From: Streptomyces californicus
GTDB lineage: Bacteria; Actinomycetota; Actinomycetes; Streptomycetales; Streptomycetaceae
NCBI RefSeq assembly: GCF_000717645.1
Contig: NZ_JNZZ01000027.1
Span: forward strand, 1 to 64,000
Length of the DNA stretch: 64,000 nt
Reading direction: 5' to 3'
Under the pieces are notes generated by a model. The model was given only the letters and a program-made list of their open reading frames with translations. It did not search any database and was not told where the DNA came from. Both the position numbers and the translations under genes were made by a program. Of this stretch, positions 1 through 8,080 are shown one piece after another (positions within the stretch are counted from its first letter, which is position 1; each line of letters starts with the position of its first letter).

Positions 1-77
1 CCCCCCGGCCCGTCCCGGCCCCGCCGGCGGGGCGGCCGCTCCGCCGCGCTCCGGGCCCGTCAGGCAGAATCGGCCCC

Positions 78-716
78 ATGACGAGCCCCACACCACCCGC
101 AGAGCCGCAGCACGCCGACCGGACCTACCGGTCCGTCTCCGCGCTGGTCTGCGGGGCGCTGCTGCTCCTGCTGGTCGCCTGGATGGCCGGCGACGCGATG
201 ATCCGGGGCGAGGGGCGCGTGCCGTGGCTCGCGGCGGGCGCGCTGCTGCTCGTGGTGCCGCTGGTCGTGGCCTTCACCCTGCGGCCCGCCGTCTTCGCGA
301 ACGACGACCGCATCCGCGTCCGCAACCCGTTCCGGACGATCCTGCTCCCGTGGACCGAGGTCGCCGATGTGCGCGCCTCGTACTCCTCCGAGCTGCTCGC
401 CCAGGACGGCACGAAGTACCAGCTCTGGGCCGTCCCGGTCTCCCTGCGCGCCCGCAAGCGCGCGGCGCGCAGTGCGGCCCGGGCGGCGCACGACGACCCC
501 TACGGCCGTACGTCGGTCAGCGCCGACGTCCGCGACTCCGCCGCCCGTACCGCCTCCGCCGACCAGACCGTCCGCGATCTGCGGGACCTGGCCGAGAGCG
601 CGGGCGGGACGACGCCGGAGGGGGCGGCCGCGGTCTCGGTGCGCTGGGCGTACGAGGTGATCGCCCCGGCCGTCGTCGGCGCCGTCCTGCTCGCGATCGT
701 GTGGGCGGCGGGCTGA
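78..716 (+). CDS. PH-domain-like membrane protein
   Basis: 212-residue protein of unknown specific role. Two hydrophobic segments lie near the N-terminus (about residues 20-38 and 50-68), a charged cytoplasmic middle follows, and a third hydrophobic segment closes the C-terminus (about 192-210). The middle part (FRTILLPWTEVADVRAS) has the look of the bacterial PH domain that follows paired membrane helices in small actinobacterial proteins. The ATG is the first plausible start; no strong ribosome-binding site is visible. It converges on the phosphomutase gene, with a strong hairpin between them. The family call rests on pattern resemblance only. Confidence 0.75.
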   Translation: MTSPTPPAEPQHADRTYRSVSALVCGALLLLLVAWMAGDAMIRGEGRVPWLAAGALLLVVPLVVAFTLRPAVFANDDRIRVRNPFRTILLPWTEVADVRASYSSELLAQDGTKYQLWAVPVSLRARKRAARSAARAAHDDPYGRTSVSADVRDSAARTASADQTVRDLRDLAESAGGTTPEGAAAVSVRWAYEVIAPAVVGAVLLAIVWAAG

Positions 717-756
717 CGGGGTTTTGCAGGCCGTCGCCCTCCGGCGCGACCACGAC

Positions 757-801
757 CGAGGGCCGGGCCCGGTGGAGGATTCCCACCGGGCCCGGCCCTC
801 G
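757..801. terminator. Bidirectional hairpin terminator
   Basis: Perfect inverted repeat: 19-base arms at 757-775 and 783-801 with a 7-base loop. It lies between the converging PH-domain gene and phosphomutase gene. There is no T-tract, as is usual for Streptomyces hairpins. Confidence 0.75.
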
Positions 802-820
802 TCCGTCGCCTTCCAGCGGC

Positions 821-2461
821 TCAGATCCCGGCGGCCGCCGCCAGGTCCCGCTTGATCGCGGCGAGCAGTTCCGCGCCCCGGGCGCGCGCGGCGGGCAGCC
901 CCGCCGCGTCCGCCACCGGGACGACGACCTCCAGGTAGCACTTGAGCTTCGGCTCGGTGCCGCTCGGGCGGACGATCACCCGGGCGCCCTCCAGGTGGTA
1001 GCGCAGCCCGTCGGTGGGCGGCAGCCGGTCCGTGCCCCGCGTCAGGTCCTCGGCCGAGGTGACCGCCAGGCCCGCGAGGGCGGTCGGCGGCTGCTCGCGC
1101 AGCCGGGCCATGGCGTCCGCGATGACGGTGAGGTCCTCCACCCGCACCGAGAGCTGGTCCGTGGCGTGCAGGCCGTGGGCGAGCGCGAGGTCGTCCAGCA
1201 GGTCGAGCAGCGTACGGCCCCGCTCCTTGAGGACGGAGGCCAGTTCGGCGACGAGCAGGGCGGCGGTGATGCCGTCCTTGTCGCGGACGCCCTCGGGGTC
1301 GACGCAGTAGCCGAGCGCCTCCTCGTACCCGTAGCGCAGACCGTCCACCCGGGCGATCCACTTGAACCCGGTCAGCGTCTCCTCGTACCCGAGGCCCGCC
1401 TTCTCCGCGATCCGGCCGAGCAGCGACGACGACACGATCGACTCGGCGAACACGCCGGAGGCGCCCCGCTCCACCAGGTGCGCCGCGAGCAGCGCGCCCA
1501 CCTCGTCGCCGCGCAGCATCCGCCAGCCGCCGTCGGCGGCTCCGTCGGGCACGGCGACGGCGCAGCGGTCCGCGTCCGGGTCGTTGGCGATGATCAGGTC
1601 CGGCGCGGCCCGGCGCGCGGTCGCGAAGGCGAGATCCATCGCGCCGGGCTCCTCCGGATTGGGGAAGGCCACGGTGGGGAACGCCGGGTCCGGCTCGGCC
1701 TGCTCGGCGACGAGCACCGGCGCGGGGAACCCGGCCCGCTCGAATGCGGCGGTCAGCACCGAGGCGCCGACGCCGTGCATCGCCGTGTAGACGGTCCGGG
1801 CGGTACGGGGGCTGCCGGCGGACAGGACCGCGTCCGTACGGGCCAGGTAGGCGTCCAGGACGTCCTCGCCGAGGACCTCCCAGCCGTCCTCGGGGCGCAC
1901 GACGTCCGCCAGCGGGCCGACCGCGGCGATGGCGGCCGCGATCTCGCCGTCGGCGGGCGGCACGATCTGCGAGCCGTCGCCGAGGTAGACCTTGTAGCCG
2001 TTGTCGCGCGGCGGGTTGTGGCTGGCGGTGACCTCGACCCCGGCGACCGCACCGAGATGCCGTATGGCGTACGCCAGGACGGGGGTGGGCAGCGGGCGCG
2101 GCAGCACGGCGGCGCGCAGGCCCGCGCCGGTCATCACGGCGGCGGTGTCGCGCGCGAAGTCGGCGGACTTGTAGCGGGCGTCGTAGCCGATGACGACGAG
2201 CCCGCCGTCCTGCCCCTGGGCCTTCAGGTACGCGGCGAGGCCCGCCGCGGCCCGGATCACCACGGAGCGGTTCATCCGCATCGGCCCGGCCCCCAGCTCG
2301 CCGCGCAGCCCGGCGGTGCCGAACTGGAGCGTGCCCGCGAAGCGGACGGCCAGCTCCTGGGTGGCGCCCGACTCGATCAGCGCGGCCAGCTCGTCGCGCG
2401 TCTCGGGGTCGGGGTCCTCGGCCAGCCAGGTTCTGGCCTGTGCGATGAGGTCGTGCTGCAC
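821..2461 (-). CDS. Phospho-sugar mutase (phosphoglucomutase/phosphomannomutase family)
   Basis: 546 residues, a full-length alpha-D-phosphohexomutase. It interconverts hexose 1- and 6-phosphates, or pentose phosphates in the nucleoside-salvage members of the family. Visible signatures are the active-site serine loop TASHNPPRDNGYKVY, the metal-binding loop NDPDADRCAVAV and the C-terminal phosphate-binding loop RPSGTEPKLKCYLEV. It lies directly downstream of purine nucleoside phosphorylase on the same strand. That suggests a nucleoside-salvage pair in which released (deoxy)ribose 1-phosphate is isomerised. The substrate cannot be fixed from sequence alone. In S. coelicolor the equivalent gene is called manB, as I recall. 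Confidence 0.93.
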   Translation of the reverse strand: MQHDLIAQARTWLAEDPDPETRDELAALIESGATQELAVRFAGTLQFGTAGLRGELGAGPMRMNRSVVIRAAAGLAAYLKAQGQDGGLVVIGYDARYKSADFARDTAAVMTGAGLRAAVLPRPLPTPVLAYAIRHLGAVAGVEVTASHNPPRDNGYKVYLGDGSQIVPPADGEIAAAIAAVGPLADVVRPEDGWEVLGEDVLDAYLARTDAVLSAGSPRTARTVYTAMHGVGASVLTAAFERAGFPAPVLVAEQAEPDPAFPTVAFPNPEEPGAMDLAFATARRAAPDLIIANDPDADRCAVAVPDGAADGGWRMLRGDEVGALLAAHLVERGASGVFAESIVSSSLLGRIAEKAGLGYEETLTGFKWIARVDGLRYGYEEALGYCVDPEGVRDKDGITAALLVAELASVLKERGRTLLDLLDDLALAHGLHATDQLSVRVEDLTVIADAMARLREQPPTALAGLAVTSAEDLTRGTDRLPPTDGLRYHLEGARVIVRPSGTEPKLKCYLEVVVPVADAAGLPAARARGAELLAAIKRDLAAAAGI

Positions 2462-2520
2462 GGGGGCCGCCTTTCGGGGGTGTGCGGTGCGGTGGTGGGG
2501 CGGTGCGGGTGGGCGGACGC

Positions 2521-2567
2521 CGGGGCTCCGCCCCGGACCCCGCTCCTCGAACGCCGGAGGGGCTGGA
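2521..2567. repeat. Streptomyces dispersed intergenic repeat
   Basis: This GC-rich element begins with a small hairpin (CGGGGCTCCGCCCCG) and continues to a GGAGGGGCTGGA end. I recognise it as a sequence scattered between genes in many Streptomyces genomes. It sits in the 202-base spacer between the phosphomutase and PNP genes. Just after it are two near-identical copies of a 25-base unit containing GGAAGCGGCCCG (about 2589-2645). Confidence 0.55.
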
Positions 2568-2663
2568 TGGGGGCCCGGTCCTCAACACGGGAGGGGCGGA
2601 AGCGGCCCGGTCCTTCGGCGGGAGGGGGCGGAAGCGGCCCGCTCCCGCCGGAGGGGCTGAGAA

Positions 2664-3488
2664 CTAGATGCGCTCCAGCACCCTCGCCAGCAGTGCGCCC
2701 ATCCGGGTCGCGGAGTCGCGGCCCGCCTGGAGGACCTCCTCGTGGTTGAGGGGTTCTCCGGAGAGGCCCGCCGCCAGGTTGGTGACCAGGGAGAGGCCGA
2801 GCACCTCGGCGCCCGCCTCGCGGGCCGCGATGGCCTCCAGGACGGTGGACATGCCCACCAGGTCGCCGCCCATGACCCGGACCATGTTGATCTCGGCCGG
2901 GGTCTCGTAGTGCGGGCCGGGGAACTGGACGTAGACGCCCTCTTCGAGGGTCTCGTCGATCTCCTGGCACAGCGCGCGCAGCCGCGGGGAGTACAGGTCG
3001 GTCAGGTCGACGAAGTTGGCGCCGATGATCGGGGAGGCGGCCGTCAGGTTGATGTGGTCGCTGATCAGCACCGGCTGACCCGGGCGCATGCCCTCGCGCA
3101 GACCGCCGCAGCCGTTGGTGAGGACGACGGTGCGGCAGCCCGCGGCCACCGCCGTACGGACCCCGTGGGCGACGGCGGCGACGCCCCGGCCCTCGTAGAA
3201 GTGGGTGCGGCCGAGGAAGACCAGCACGCGCTTCTCGCCGATCCGGTACGAGCGGACCGTGCCGCCGTGGCCCTCGACGGCGGGCGCCGGGAAGCCGGGC
3301 AGCTCGGTCACGGGGAACTCGGCCTCCGGGACGCCGAGCGCGTCGCCCGCGGGGGCCCAGCCGGAGCCCATGACCAGGGCGACGTCATGGGTCTCGGCGC
3401 CGGTCAGCTCGCGCAGGCGGGCGGCGGCCCCGGCGGCGGCGGCCTGCGGGTCGCCCTGGATGTGGTCCGGAATAACAGATGCGTTCAC
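2664..3488 (-). CDS. Purine-nucleoside phosphorylase (class II, trimeric type)
   Basis: 274 residues. It cleaves purine nucleosides with phosphate to free base and (deoxy)ribose 1-phosphate. The length fits the trimeric PNP family. Visible motifs are the phosphate-site loop VMGSGWAP, the central TNGCGGL segment, and [21 protein letters not shown] with the substrate-binding Met-Ser-Thr. The GTG start at 3488 gives the usual N-terminus ([13 protein letters not shown]); a longer frame exists but adds non-conserved residues. It is transcribed toward the phosphomutase gene and downstream of a gamma-glutamylcyclotransferase-like gene. The three may share transcripts, although the spacers of 202 and 245 bases leave room for separate promoters. 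Confidence 0.93.
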   Translation of the reverse strand: MNASVIPDHIQGDPQAAAAGAAARLRELTGAETHDVALVMGSGWAPAGDALGVPEAEFPVTELPGFPAPAVEGHGGTVRSYRIGEKRVLVFLGRTHFYEGRGVAAVAHGVRTAVAAGCRTVVLTNGCGGLREGMRPGQPVLISDHINLTAASPIIGANFVDLTDLYSPRLRALCQEIDETLEEGVYVQFPGPHYETPAEINMVRVMGGDLVGMSTVLEAIAAREAGAEVLGLSLVTNLAAGLSGEPLNHEEVLQAGRDSATRMGALLARVLERI

Positions 3489-3733
3489 GCGGACGAGGGT
3501 AACCGTTGAATCCCTACGCGCGTAGATGCCCCGGCGCAAAGACGCGCGGGAGGTCTTTGTGCGTTCGTACGATCGAGGCGCCGACGGGCCCCCGGGTGGG
3601 GGCGCGGAAGGCTCTCGTGCGCCGTGGGGCGGCGGCCCGGGTCACGCCGGGGCTCGGCCCGGCACGAGCACCAGGAGCGGCGCACGGCGGGGCCCGCCGC
3701 GCCCGCCGCCCGTGCCCGGACGGTCCCGGCGGC

Positions 3734-4171
3734 TCAGCAGGGGCGCTTGCGCAGCTCCATCACGTAGTCGTGGGGTGCGCCGGCGGATTCCGCGGCGTCC
3801 GCGATCTCGCCCAGGTAGCGCGCCGAGGGCAGCCCGCCCTCGTACCCGTTCAGCACGTAGATCCAGGCCGGCTCCTCGCCGTCCAGGGTGTGCACCCGGA
3901 TGCGCATGCGCCGGTAGATGTCGAGACCGACGCCCTCCCAGCGGTCCATCGAGTCCTCGTCCATCGGCGCCAGGTCGTACAGGGCGACGAAGACCTGGGA
4001 GCGCGGCGCCTCCACCACGGTGGCCAGCGCGCCCTCCCAGCCCATCTGCTCCCCGCCGAAGGTCAGCCGCCAGCCGTTGAGCCAGCCGGTGCTGCGCATC
4101 GGGGAATGCGGGGCGCGGCGGGTCATCAGCCGCGCGTCGAGGTTGCCGGCGTACGCGGCGTAGAGCGACAT
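3734..4171 (-). CDS. Gamma-glutamylcyclotransferase-like (AIG2/GGCT fold) protein
   Basis: 145 residues. The N-terminus MSLYAAYAGNLDARLM is the substrate-loop signature of the gamma-glutamylcyclotransferase fold, where YGxN-type motifs bind the gamma-glutamyl group. Later segments (WEGALATVVEAP, VFVALYDLAPMDEDSMDRWEGV) fit the same fold, and the acidic residue in the latter could be the catalytic Glu. The substrate is unknown. The ATG at 4171 puts the motif at the extreme N-terminus as expected. It precedes PNP on the same strand. Confidence 0.8.
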   Translation of the reverse strand: MSLYAAYAGNLDARLMTRRAPHSPMRSTGWLNGWRLTFGGEQMGWEGALATVVEAPRSQVFVALYDLAPMDEDSMDRWEGVGLDIYRRMRIRVHTLDGEEPAWIYVLNGYEGGLPSARYLGEIADAAESAGAPHDYVMELRKRPC

Positions 4172-4536
4172 GTGATCGAGGGTACGGGAGGCGGGCGCGG
4201 GAGAGGCGGTTCCTGTGACGAAGGCCCCGGTCGGGGGAGGGCGCGGGCGGTGCGCGCCCCCGCGGACGAACTCCGGCGAACCGGCCCGGGGAGCGTCGGC
4301 GTCGCGTGCGGAGACCGGGCCGCCGACCCGCACGGAGCGGGCTGCCGTCCCGTACGGAGCGGGCCGCCGTCCCGTACGGAGCGGGCCGCCGTCCCGTTTG
4401 GAGGGCCCCGGGGCGAAGCACCTTGGCGCGTGCGGGACAATGGAGTACGTACTGCAGACCCCCGGGGCGATCCCCCGGACCCCCGGCCGGGGCGGCAGGG
4501 CGGCCGCGGGGCAACCCAACGCGAGGCGGACTTTTC
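4172..4536. other. Divergent intergenic region upstream of lpdA
   Basis: 365 bases with no gene. It separates the divergently transcribed GGCT-like and LpdA-type genes and should hold both promoters. It contains a 22-base tandem repeat (separate entry). It also contains a short palindrome AGTACGTACT at 4444-4453, about 85 bases before the lpdA start. No clear -10/-35 pair was identified. Confidence 0.6.
4330..4395. repeat. 22-bp tandem repeat, three copies
   Basis: Three direct copies (4330-4351, 4352-4373, 4374-4395) of a unit beginning GTACGGAGCGGGCC. Copies two and three are identical and copy one differs at two bases. A partial fourth copy follows. Confidence 0.9.
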
Positions 4537-5976
4537 GTGACCCGGATCGTGATCATCGGCGGCGGCCCCGGCGGCTACGAGGCGGCCCTGGTGGGCGCCC
4601 AGCTCGGCGCGGAGGTGACCGTCGTCGACTGCGACGGTCTCGGCGGGGCTTCGGTCCTCACCGACTGCGTGCCGTCCAAGACCCTGATCGCGACGGCCGA
4701 GGTGATGACCACCTTCGACTCCTCGTACGAGGAGCTGGGCATCATCGTCGCCGACGACACCCCGCACGTGGAGCAGGCCGCCCGCGTCGTCGGCGTGGAC
4801 CTCGGCAAGGTGAACCGCCGCGTCAAGCGCCTCGCGCTCGCCCAGTCCCACGACATCACCGCCTCCGTCACCCGGGCCGGCGCCCGCGTGATGCGCGGCC
4901 GGGGCCGGCTCGACGGGCTCCAGGCCGCCGACGGCTCCCGCCAGGTCGTCGTCACCGCCGCCGACGGCACCGAGGAGCGGCTGACCGCCGACGCCGTGCT
5001 GATAGCGACCGGCGGCCACCCCCGGGAGATCCCGGACGCGCAGCCCGACGGCGAGCGCATCCTGAACTGGACCCAGGTCTACGACCTCGACGAGCTGCCC
5101 GAGGAGCTCATCGTCGTCGGATCCGGCGTCACCGGCGCCGAGTTCGCCGGGGCGTACCAGGCGCTCGGCTCCCGCGTCACCCTCGTCTCCTCCCGCGACC
5201 GGGTGCTGCCCGGCGAGGACCCGGACGCCGCCGCGGTCCTGGAGGACGTCTTCCGCCGGCGCGGGATGAACGTCATGGCCCGCTCCCGCGCCCAGTCCGC
5301 CAAGCGTGTCGGCGACCGGGTCGAGGTCACCCTCGCCGACGGCCGGGTCATCACCGGCTCGCACTGCCTGATGGCGGTCGGCGCGATCCCGAACACGGCG
5401 GGCATGGGCCTGGAGGAGGCCGGCGTCCGGCTCAAGGACTCCGGGCACGTCCTCACCGACCGGGTCTCGCGCACCAGCGCCCCCGGCGTCTACGCGGCCG
5501 GCGACGTCACCGGGATCTTCGCCCTGGCCTCGGTCGCCGCGATGCAGGGCCGGATCGCGATGTACCACTTCCTCGGCGACGCGGTGGCCCCGCTCAACCT
5601 CAAGGCGGTCTCGGCCAACGTCTTCACGGACCCGGAGATCGCCACCGTCGGCTACAGCCAGGCCGACGTCGACGCGGGCAAGATCGAGGCCCGGGTCGTC
5701 AAGCTGCCGCTGCTGCGCAACCCGCGCGCCAAGATGCAGGGCATCCGCGACGGCTTCGTCAAGATCTTCTGCCGCCCCGGTACGGGGATCGTGGTCGGCG
5801 GCTGCGTCGTCGCACCGCGCGCCAGCGAGCTGATCCACCCCATTTCGATCGCGGTCGACAACAACTTGACGGTGGAACAGATCGCAAACGCGTTCACCGT
5901 CTACCCGTCCCTGTCCGGATCGATCGCCGAGGTCGCCCGCCAGCTCCACACCCGCAAGCTCACCGACGAGGGCTGA
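4537..5976 (+). CDS. lpdA: NAD(P)H-quinone dehydrogenase, LpdA-type flavoprotein
   Basis: 479-residue flavoprotein of the pyridine nucleotide-disulfide oxidoreductase family. The FAD-binding GGGPGGYEAAL lies at the N-terminus, the NAD(P) site is GSGVTGAEFAGAY, and the second FAD motif is YAAGDVTG. The usual redox pair Cys-x4-Cys is absent: the segment reads GGASVLTDCVPSK with only the second cysteine. The C-terminal catalytic His of lipoamide dehydrogenases is also missing (FTVYPSLSGS). The same losses are described for M. tuberculosis LpdA (Rv3303c), which reduces quinones rather than lipoamide. The GTG at 4537 immediately precedes the FAD motif. A hairpin follows the stop, then the DeoR regulator. 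Confidence 0.9.
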   Translation: MTRIVIIGGGPGGYEAALVGAQLGAEVTVVDCDGLGGASVLTDCVPSKTLIATAEVMTTFDSSYEELGIIVADDTPHVEQAARVVGVDLGKVNRRVKRLALAQSHDITASVTRAGARVMRGRGRLDGLQAADGSRQVVVTAADGTEERLTADAVLIATGGHPREIPDAQPDGERILNWTQVYDLDELPEELIVVGSGVTGAEFAGAYQALGSRVTLVSSRDRVLPGEDPDAAAVLEDVFRRRGMNVMARSRAQSAKRVGDRVEVTLADGRVITGSHCLMAVGAIPNTAGMGLEEAGVRLKDSGHVLTDRVSRTSAPGVYAAGDVTGIFALASVAAMQGRIAMYHFLGDAVAPLNLKAVSANVFTDPEIATVGYSQADVDAGKIEARVVKLPLLRNPRAKMQGIRDGFVKIFCRPGTGIVVGGCVVAPRASELIHPISIAVDNNLTVEQIANAFTVYPSLSGSIAEVARQLHTRKLTDEG

Positions 5977-6050
5977 GGGCCCGGGAAACCGGACAATCCC
6001 CGGCAGCCGGGGCGGTGCTGAGGACCGTCCGCGATCACCCCCGATCAACA

Positions 6051-6082
6051 CAGGGGCCTCCTATATCACTTGGGGGCCCCTG
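6051..6082. terminator. Hairpin downstream of lpdA
   Basis: 11-bp stem (CAGGGGCCTCC pairing with GGGGGCCCCTG, one G-T pair) with a 10-base loop, about 75 bases after the lpdA stop and 70 before the DeoR-family start. It is likely the lpdA terminator. It could also act in the leader of the regulator. Confidence 0.55.
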
Positions 6083-6152
6083 TGAAGTACAACTTCTGTT
6101 ATTCGGCGCAAACTGCTGAAAACCCACCGCCGGGCAGGTTACTGTCAGTTTC

Positions 6153-7121
6153 GTGTTCGCTGCAGAACGTCGTCAATTGATCCTCGAAATGGTGCGCGCC
6201 AACGGGGCGGTATCGCTCCGTGAGCTCGCCCGCGTCGTCCAGACCTCCGAAGTGACCGTACGGCGGGACGTGCGGGCACTGGAGGCAGAAGGACTCCTCG
6301 ACCGCCGGCACGGCGGTGCGGTCTTGCCGGGCGGTCTCACGCGGGAGTCCGGCTTTCCGCAGAAATCCCATCTCTCGACCGCGGAGAAGACCGCGATCGC
6401 CGACCTGGCCGCCGGCCTCGTCGGCGAGGGCGAGGCCATCGTGGTCGGCGCCGGTACGACCACGCAGGAGCTGGCCCGCCGGCTCGCGCGGATCCCCGGG
6501 CTGACCGTCGTGACCAACTCGCTGCTGGTGGCCCAGGCGTTGGCCCATGCCAACCGGGTCGAAGTCGTCATGACCGGCGGCACCCTGCGCGGGACCAACT
6601 ACGCGCTGGTGGGCAGCGGGGCCGAGCAGTCCCTCCAAGGGCTGCGCGTCTCCCGGGCGTTCATCTCCGGGAGCGGCCTCACCGCCGAGCGCGGCCTGTC
6701 CACCTCCAACATGCTCTCCGCCAGCGTCGACCGGGCGCTCGTCCAGGCCGCGTCCGAGGTGGTCGTCCTCGCGGACCACACCAAGCTCGGCTCGGACACC
6801 ATGTTCCAGACGGTGCCCACCGAGCTGATCACCCGGCTGGTCACGGACGAGCCGCCCCTCCACGACGAGCGGGCCGCGGCGGAACTCCAGGCACTGGCCG
6901 ACCAGGGCGTGGAGATCGCGGTGGCCGGGCCGGACGCGGACGCGTCCGGCGGGGACGGATCGCCCGGGGAGCGCCGGCCGCGCCGCGAGATGCCGCTGCC
7001 CGGCCAGCGGCGTACGGCGGCGCGGAACGGGGGACCGGTACCGCAGTTGCGGAGCGCCACCCCGCTGTCCGACCAGTCGTCGGGCGAGCGCGCCCGGGTC
7101 GCGGACCTGCGGAGGCGGTAG
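6153..7121 (+). CDS. DeoR/GlpR-family transcriptional regulator
   Basis: 322 residues. The N-terminal winged helix-turn-helix is diagnostic: ERRQLILEMVRANGAVSL followed by TSEVTVRRDVRALEAEGLL and RRHGGAV. The C-terminal part is the sugar-phosphate-sensing domain, with VGAGTTTQELARRL, VTNSLLVAQAL and DHTKLGSDTM. These proteins usually repress sugar or nucleoside catabolism and are released by a phosphorylated sugar. The last 75 or so residues are a charged, low-complexity tail that the family does not usually have. The GTG start gives the classic N-terminus. The nearby nucleoside-salvage genes make purine or pentose metabolism a reasonable but unproven target. Confidence 0.9.
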   Translation: MFAAERRQLILEMVRANGAVSLRELARVVQTSEVTVRRDVRALEAEGLLDRRHGGAVLPGGLTRESGFPQKSHLSTAEKTAIADLAAGLVGEGEAIVVGAGTTTQELARRLARIPGLTVVTNSLLVAQALAHANRVEVVMTGGTLRGTNYALVGSGAEQSLQGLRVSRAFISGSGLTAERGLSTSNMLSASVDRALVQAASEVVVLADHTKLGSDTMFQTVPTELITRLVTDEPPLHDERAAAELQALADQGVEIAVAGPDADASGGDGSPGERRPRREMPLPGQRRTAARNGGPVPQLRSATPLSDQSSGERARVADLRRR

Positions 7122-7152
7122 ACCGGGCCGGCCGGAGCGGCGGCGGAACGGG

Positions 7153-7275
7153 GCGGGCGCGGGCCGAACGGTCCGGTGCGGGCGCGGGCCGGTGGGCGAG
7201 TGGCCGGTGCGGGCGCGGGCCGAAGGGGCCGGCGAGGGCGCGGGCCTATGGGGCGAAGGGCCCGGCGCGGGCCCG
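7153..7275. repeat. Degenerate G-rich tandem repeat
   Basis: About four imperfect units of 25-32 bases built on the core GCGGGCGCGGGCC, between the converging DeoR and TetR genes. There is no coding potential. Confidence 0.6.
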
Positions 7276-7337
7276 GACGATGGCGGCGCGGGTGCCCCGG
7301 CCCCGCTCCTTGGCCGCCCCCTTCCGCCCCCGGACGG

Positions 7338-7934
7338 CTACTTCAGCCCGCGCAGCGTCAGCCGCAGCAGCCGGTCCGTCAACTCCGGGTCGTCCGGCGA
7401 CTGCTCGGCCGCCAGCGCGATCGCGTTGGTGAGCTGGAGCAGGTCGTCGATGGAGACGTCGTCCCGTACGGACCCGCTCTCCTGGGCCCGGCGCAGCAGC
7501 CCCGCGCCCGCCTCCCGGAGCGGCTGGTGGCACTGGGTGAGCGGCGACGTCGCGTCGCGGGAGGCGGACATCAGGGCGTGGGCCAGCCCGCGGTACTCAC
7601 CCGCATGGGTGACGATCGCGCCGAGCCACTCCACCAGCGCCCGGCACGGGGCCTCCGCCGCCGCCAGCTCGCGGGAGCGGGTCAGCAGGGAGCACAGGGC
7701 GTCCTGGAAGACCGCGTTCATCAGGGCGTCCCGGTTCGGGAAGTGCCGGTAGAGGGTGCCGATCCCCACGCCCGCCCGCCGGGCGATGTCCTCCAGCGAC
7801 GCGTCCGTACCGTGCTCGGCGAACGACCTGCGGGCCTCGCCGACCAGCCGGTCGTGGTTCCGCCGCGCGTCCGCGCGCATCGGCCGGGCCGCCGGCCGCG
7901 CCGTGCTCGTCTCCATCGGGATCGCCCCTGTCAT
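7338..7934 (-). CDS. TetR-family transcriptional regulator
   Basis: 198 residues. The N-terminal helix-turn-helix is clear: EARRSFAEHGTDASLEDIARRAGVGIGTLYRHFPNRDALM (read in two parts). The C-terminal ligand domain is divergent and gives no ligand. The ATG at 7934 follows a purine-rich GGGAGGGGTGGGAG and is preferred; an alternative ATG lies at 7916. It lies downstream of accA2 on the same strand but is separated by a strong hairpin, so it is probably transcribed on its own. Its target is unknown. Confidence 0.9.
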   Translation of the reverse strand: MTGAIPMETSTARPAARPMRADARRNHDRLVGEARRSFAEHGTDASLEDIARRAGVGIGTLYRHFPNRDALMNAVFQDALCSLLTRSRELAAAEAPCRALVEWLGAIVTHAGEYRGLAHALMSASRDATSPLTQCHQPLREAGAGLLRRAQESGSVRDDVSIDDLLQLTNAIALAAEQSPDDPELTDRLLRLTLRGLK

Positions 7935-8019
7935 GGCTCCCACCCCTCCCTCGGCCCGCGGACCGCTCGGACTCCGGCGGCCCTGCGGACCCTCCGTCGG
8001 TTCCAGGATGCCACTGCGA

Positions 8020-8066
8020 CGAAGGGGCCCGGCCCACGTCGTCGCGACGCGGACCGGGCCCCTTCG
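8020..8066 (-). terminator. Terminator of accA2
   Basis: Inverted repeat with 13-base arms (8020-8032 and 8054-8066; GAAGGGGCCCGG type). A smaller dyad sits inside the loop. It starts 15 bases after the accA2 stop codon. Confidence 0.7.
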
Positions 8067-8080
8067 AAGGGTGCGGCGGG

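Noticed and set aside
60..2588. Very long minus-strand open frame over the first genes (842 codons)
   Set aside because: It is Arg/Gly/Pro-rich with no domain, and lies out of frame over the phosphomutase, whose motifs are unmistakable. High GC removes stops in shadow frames.
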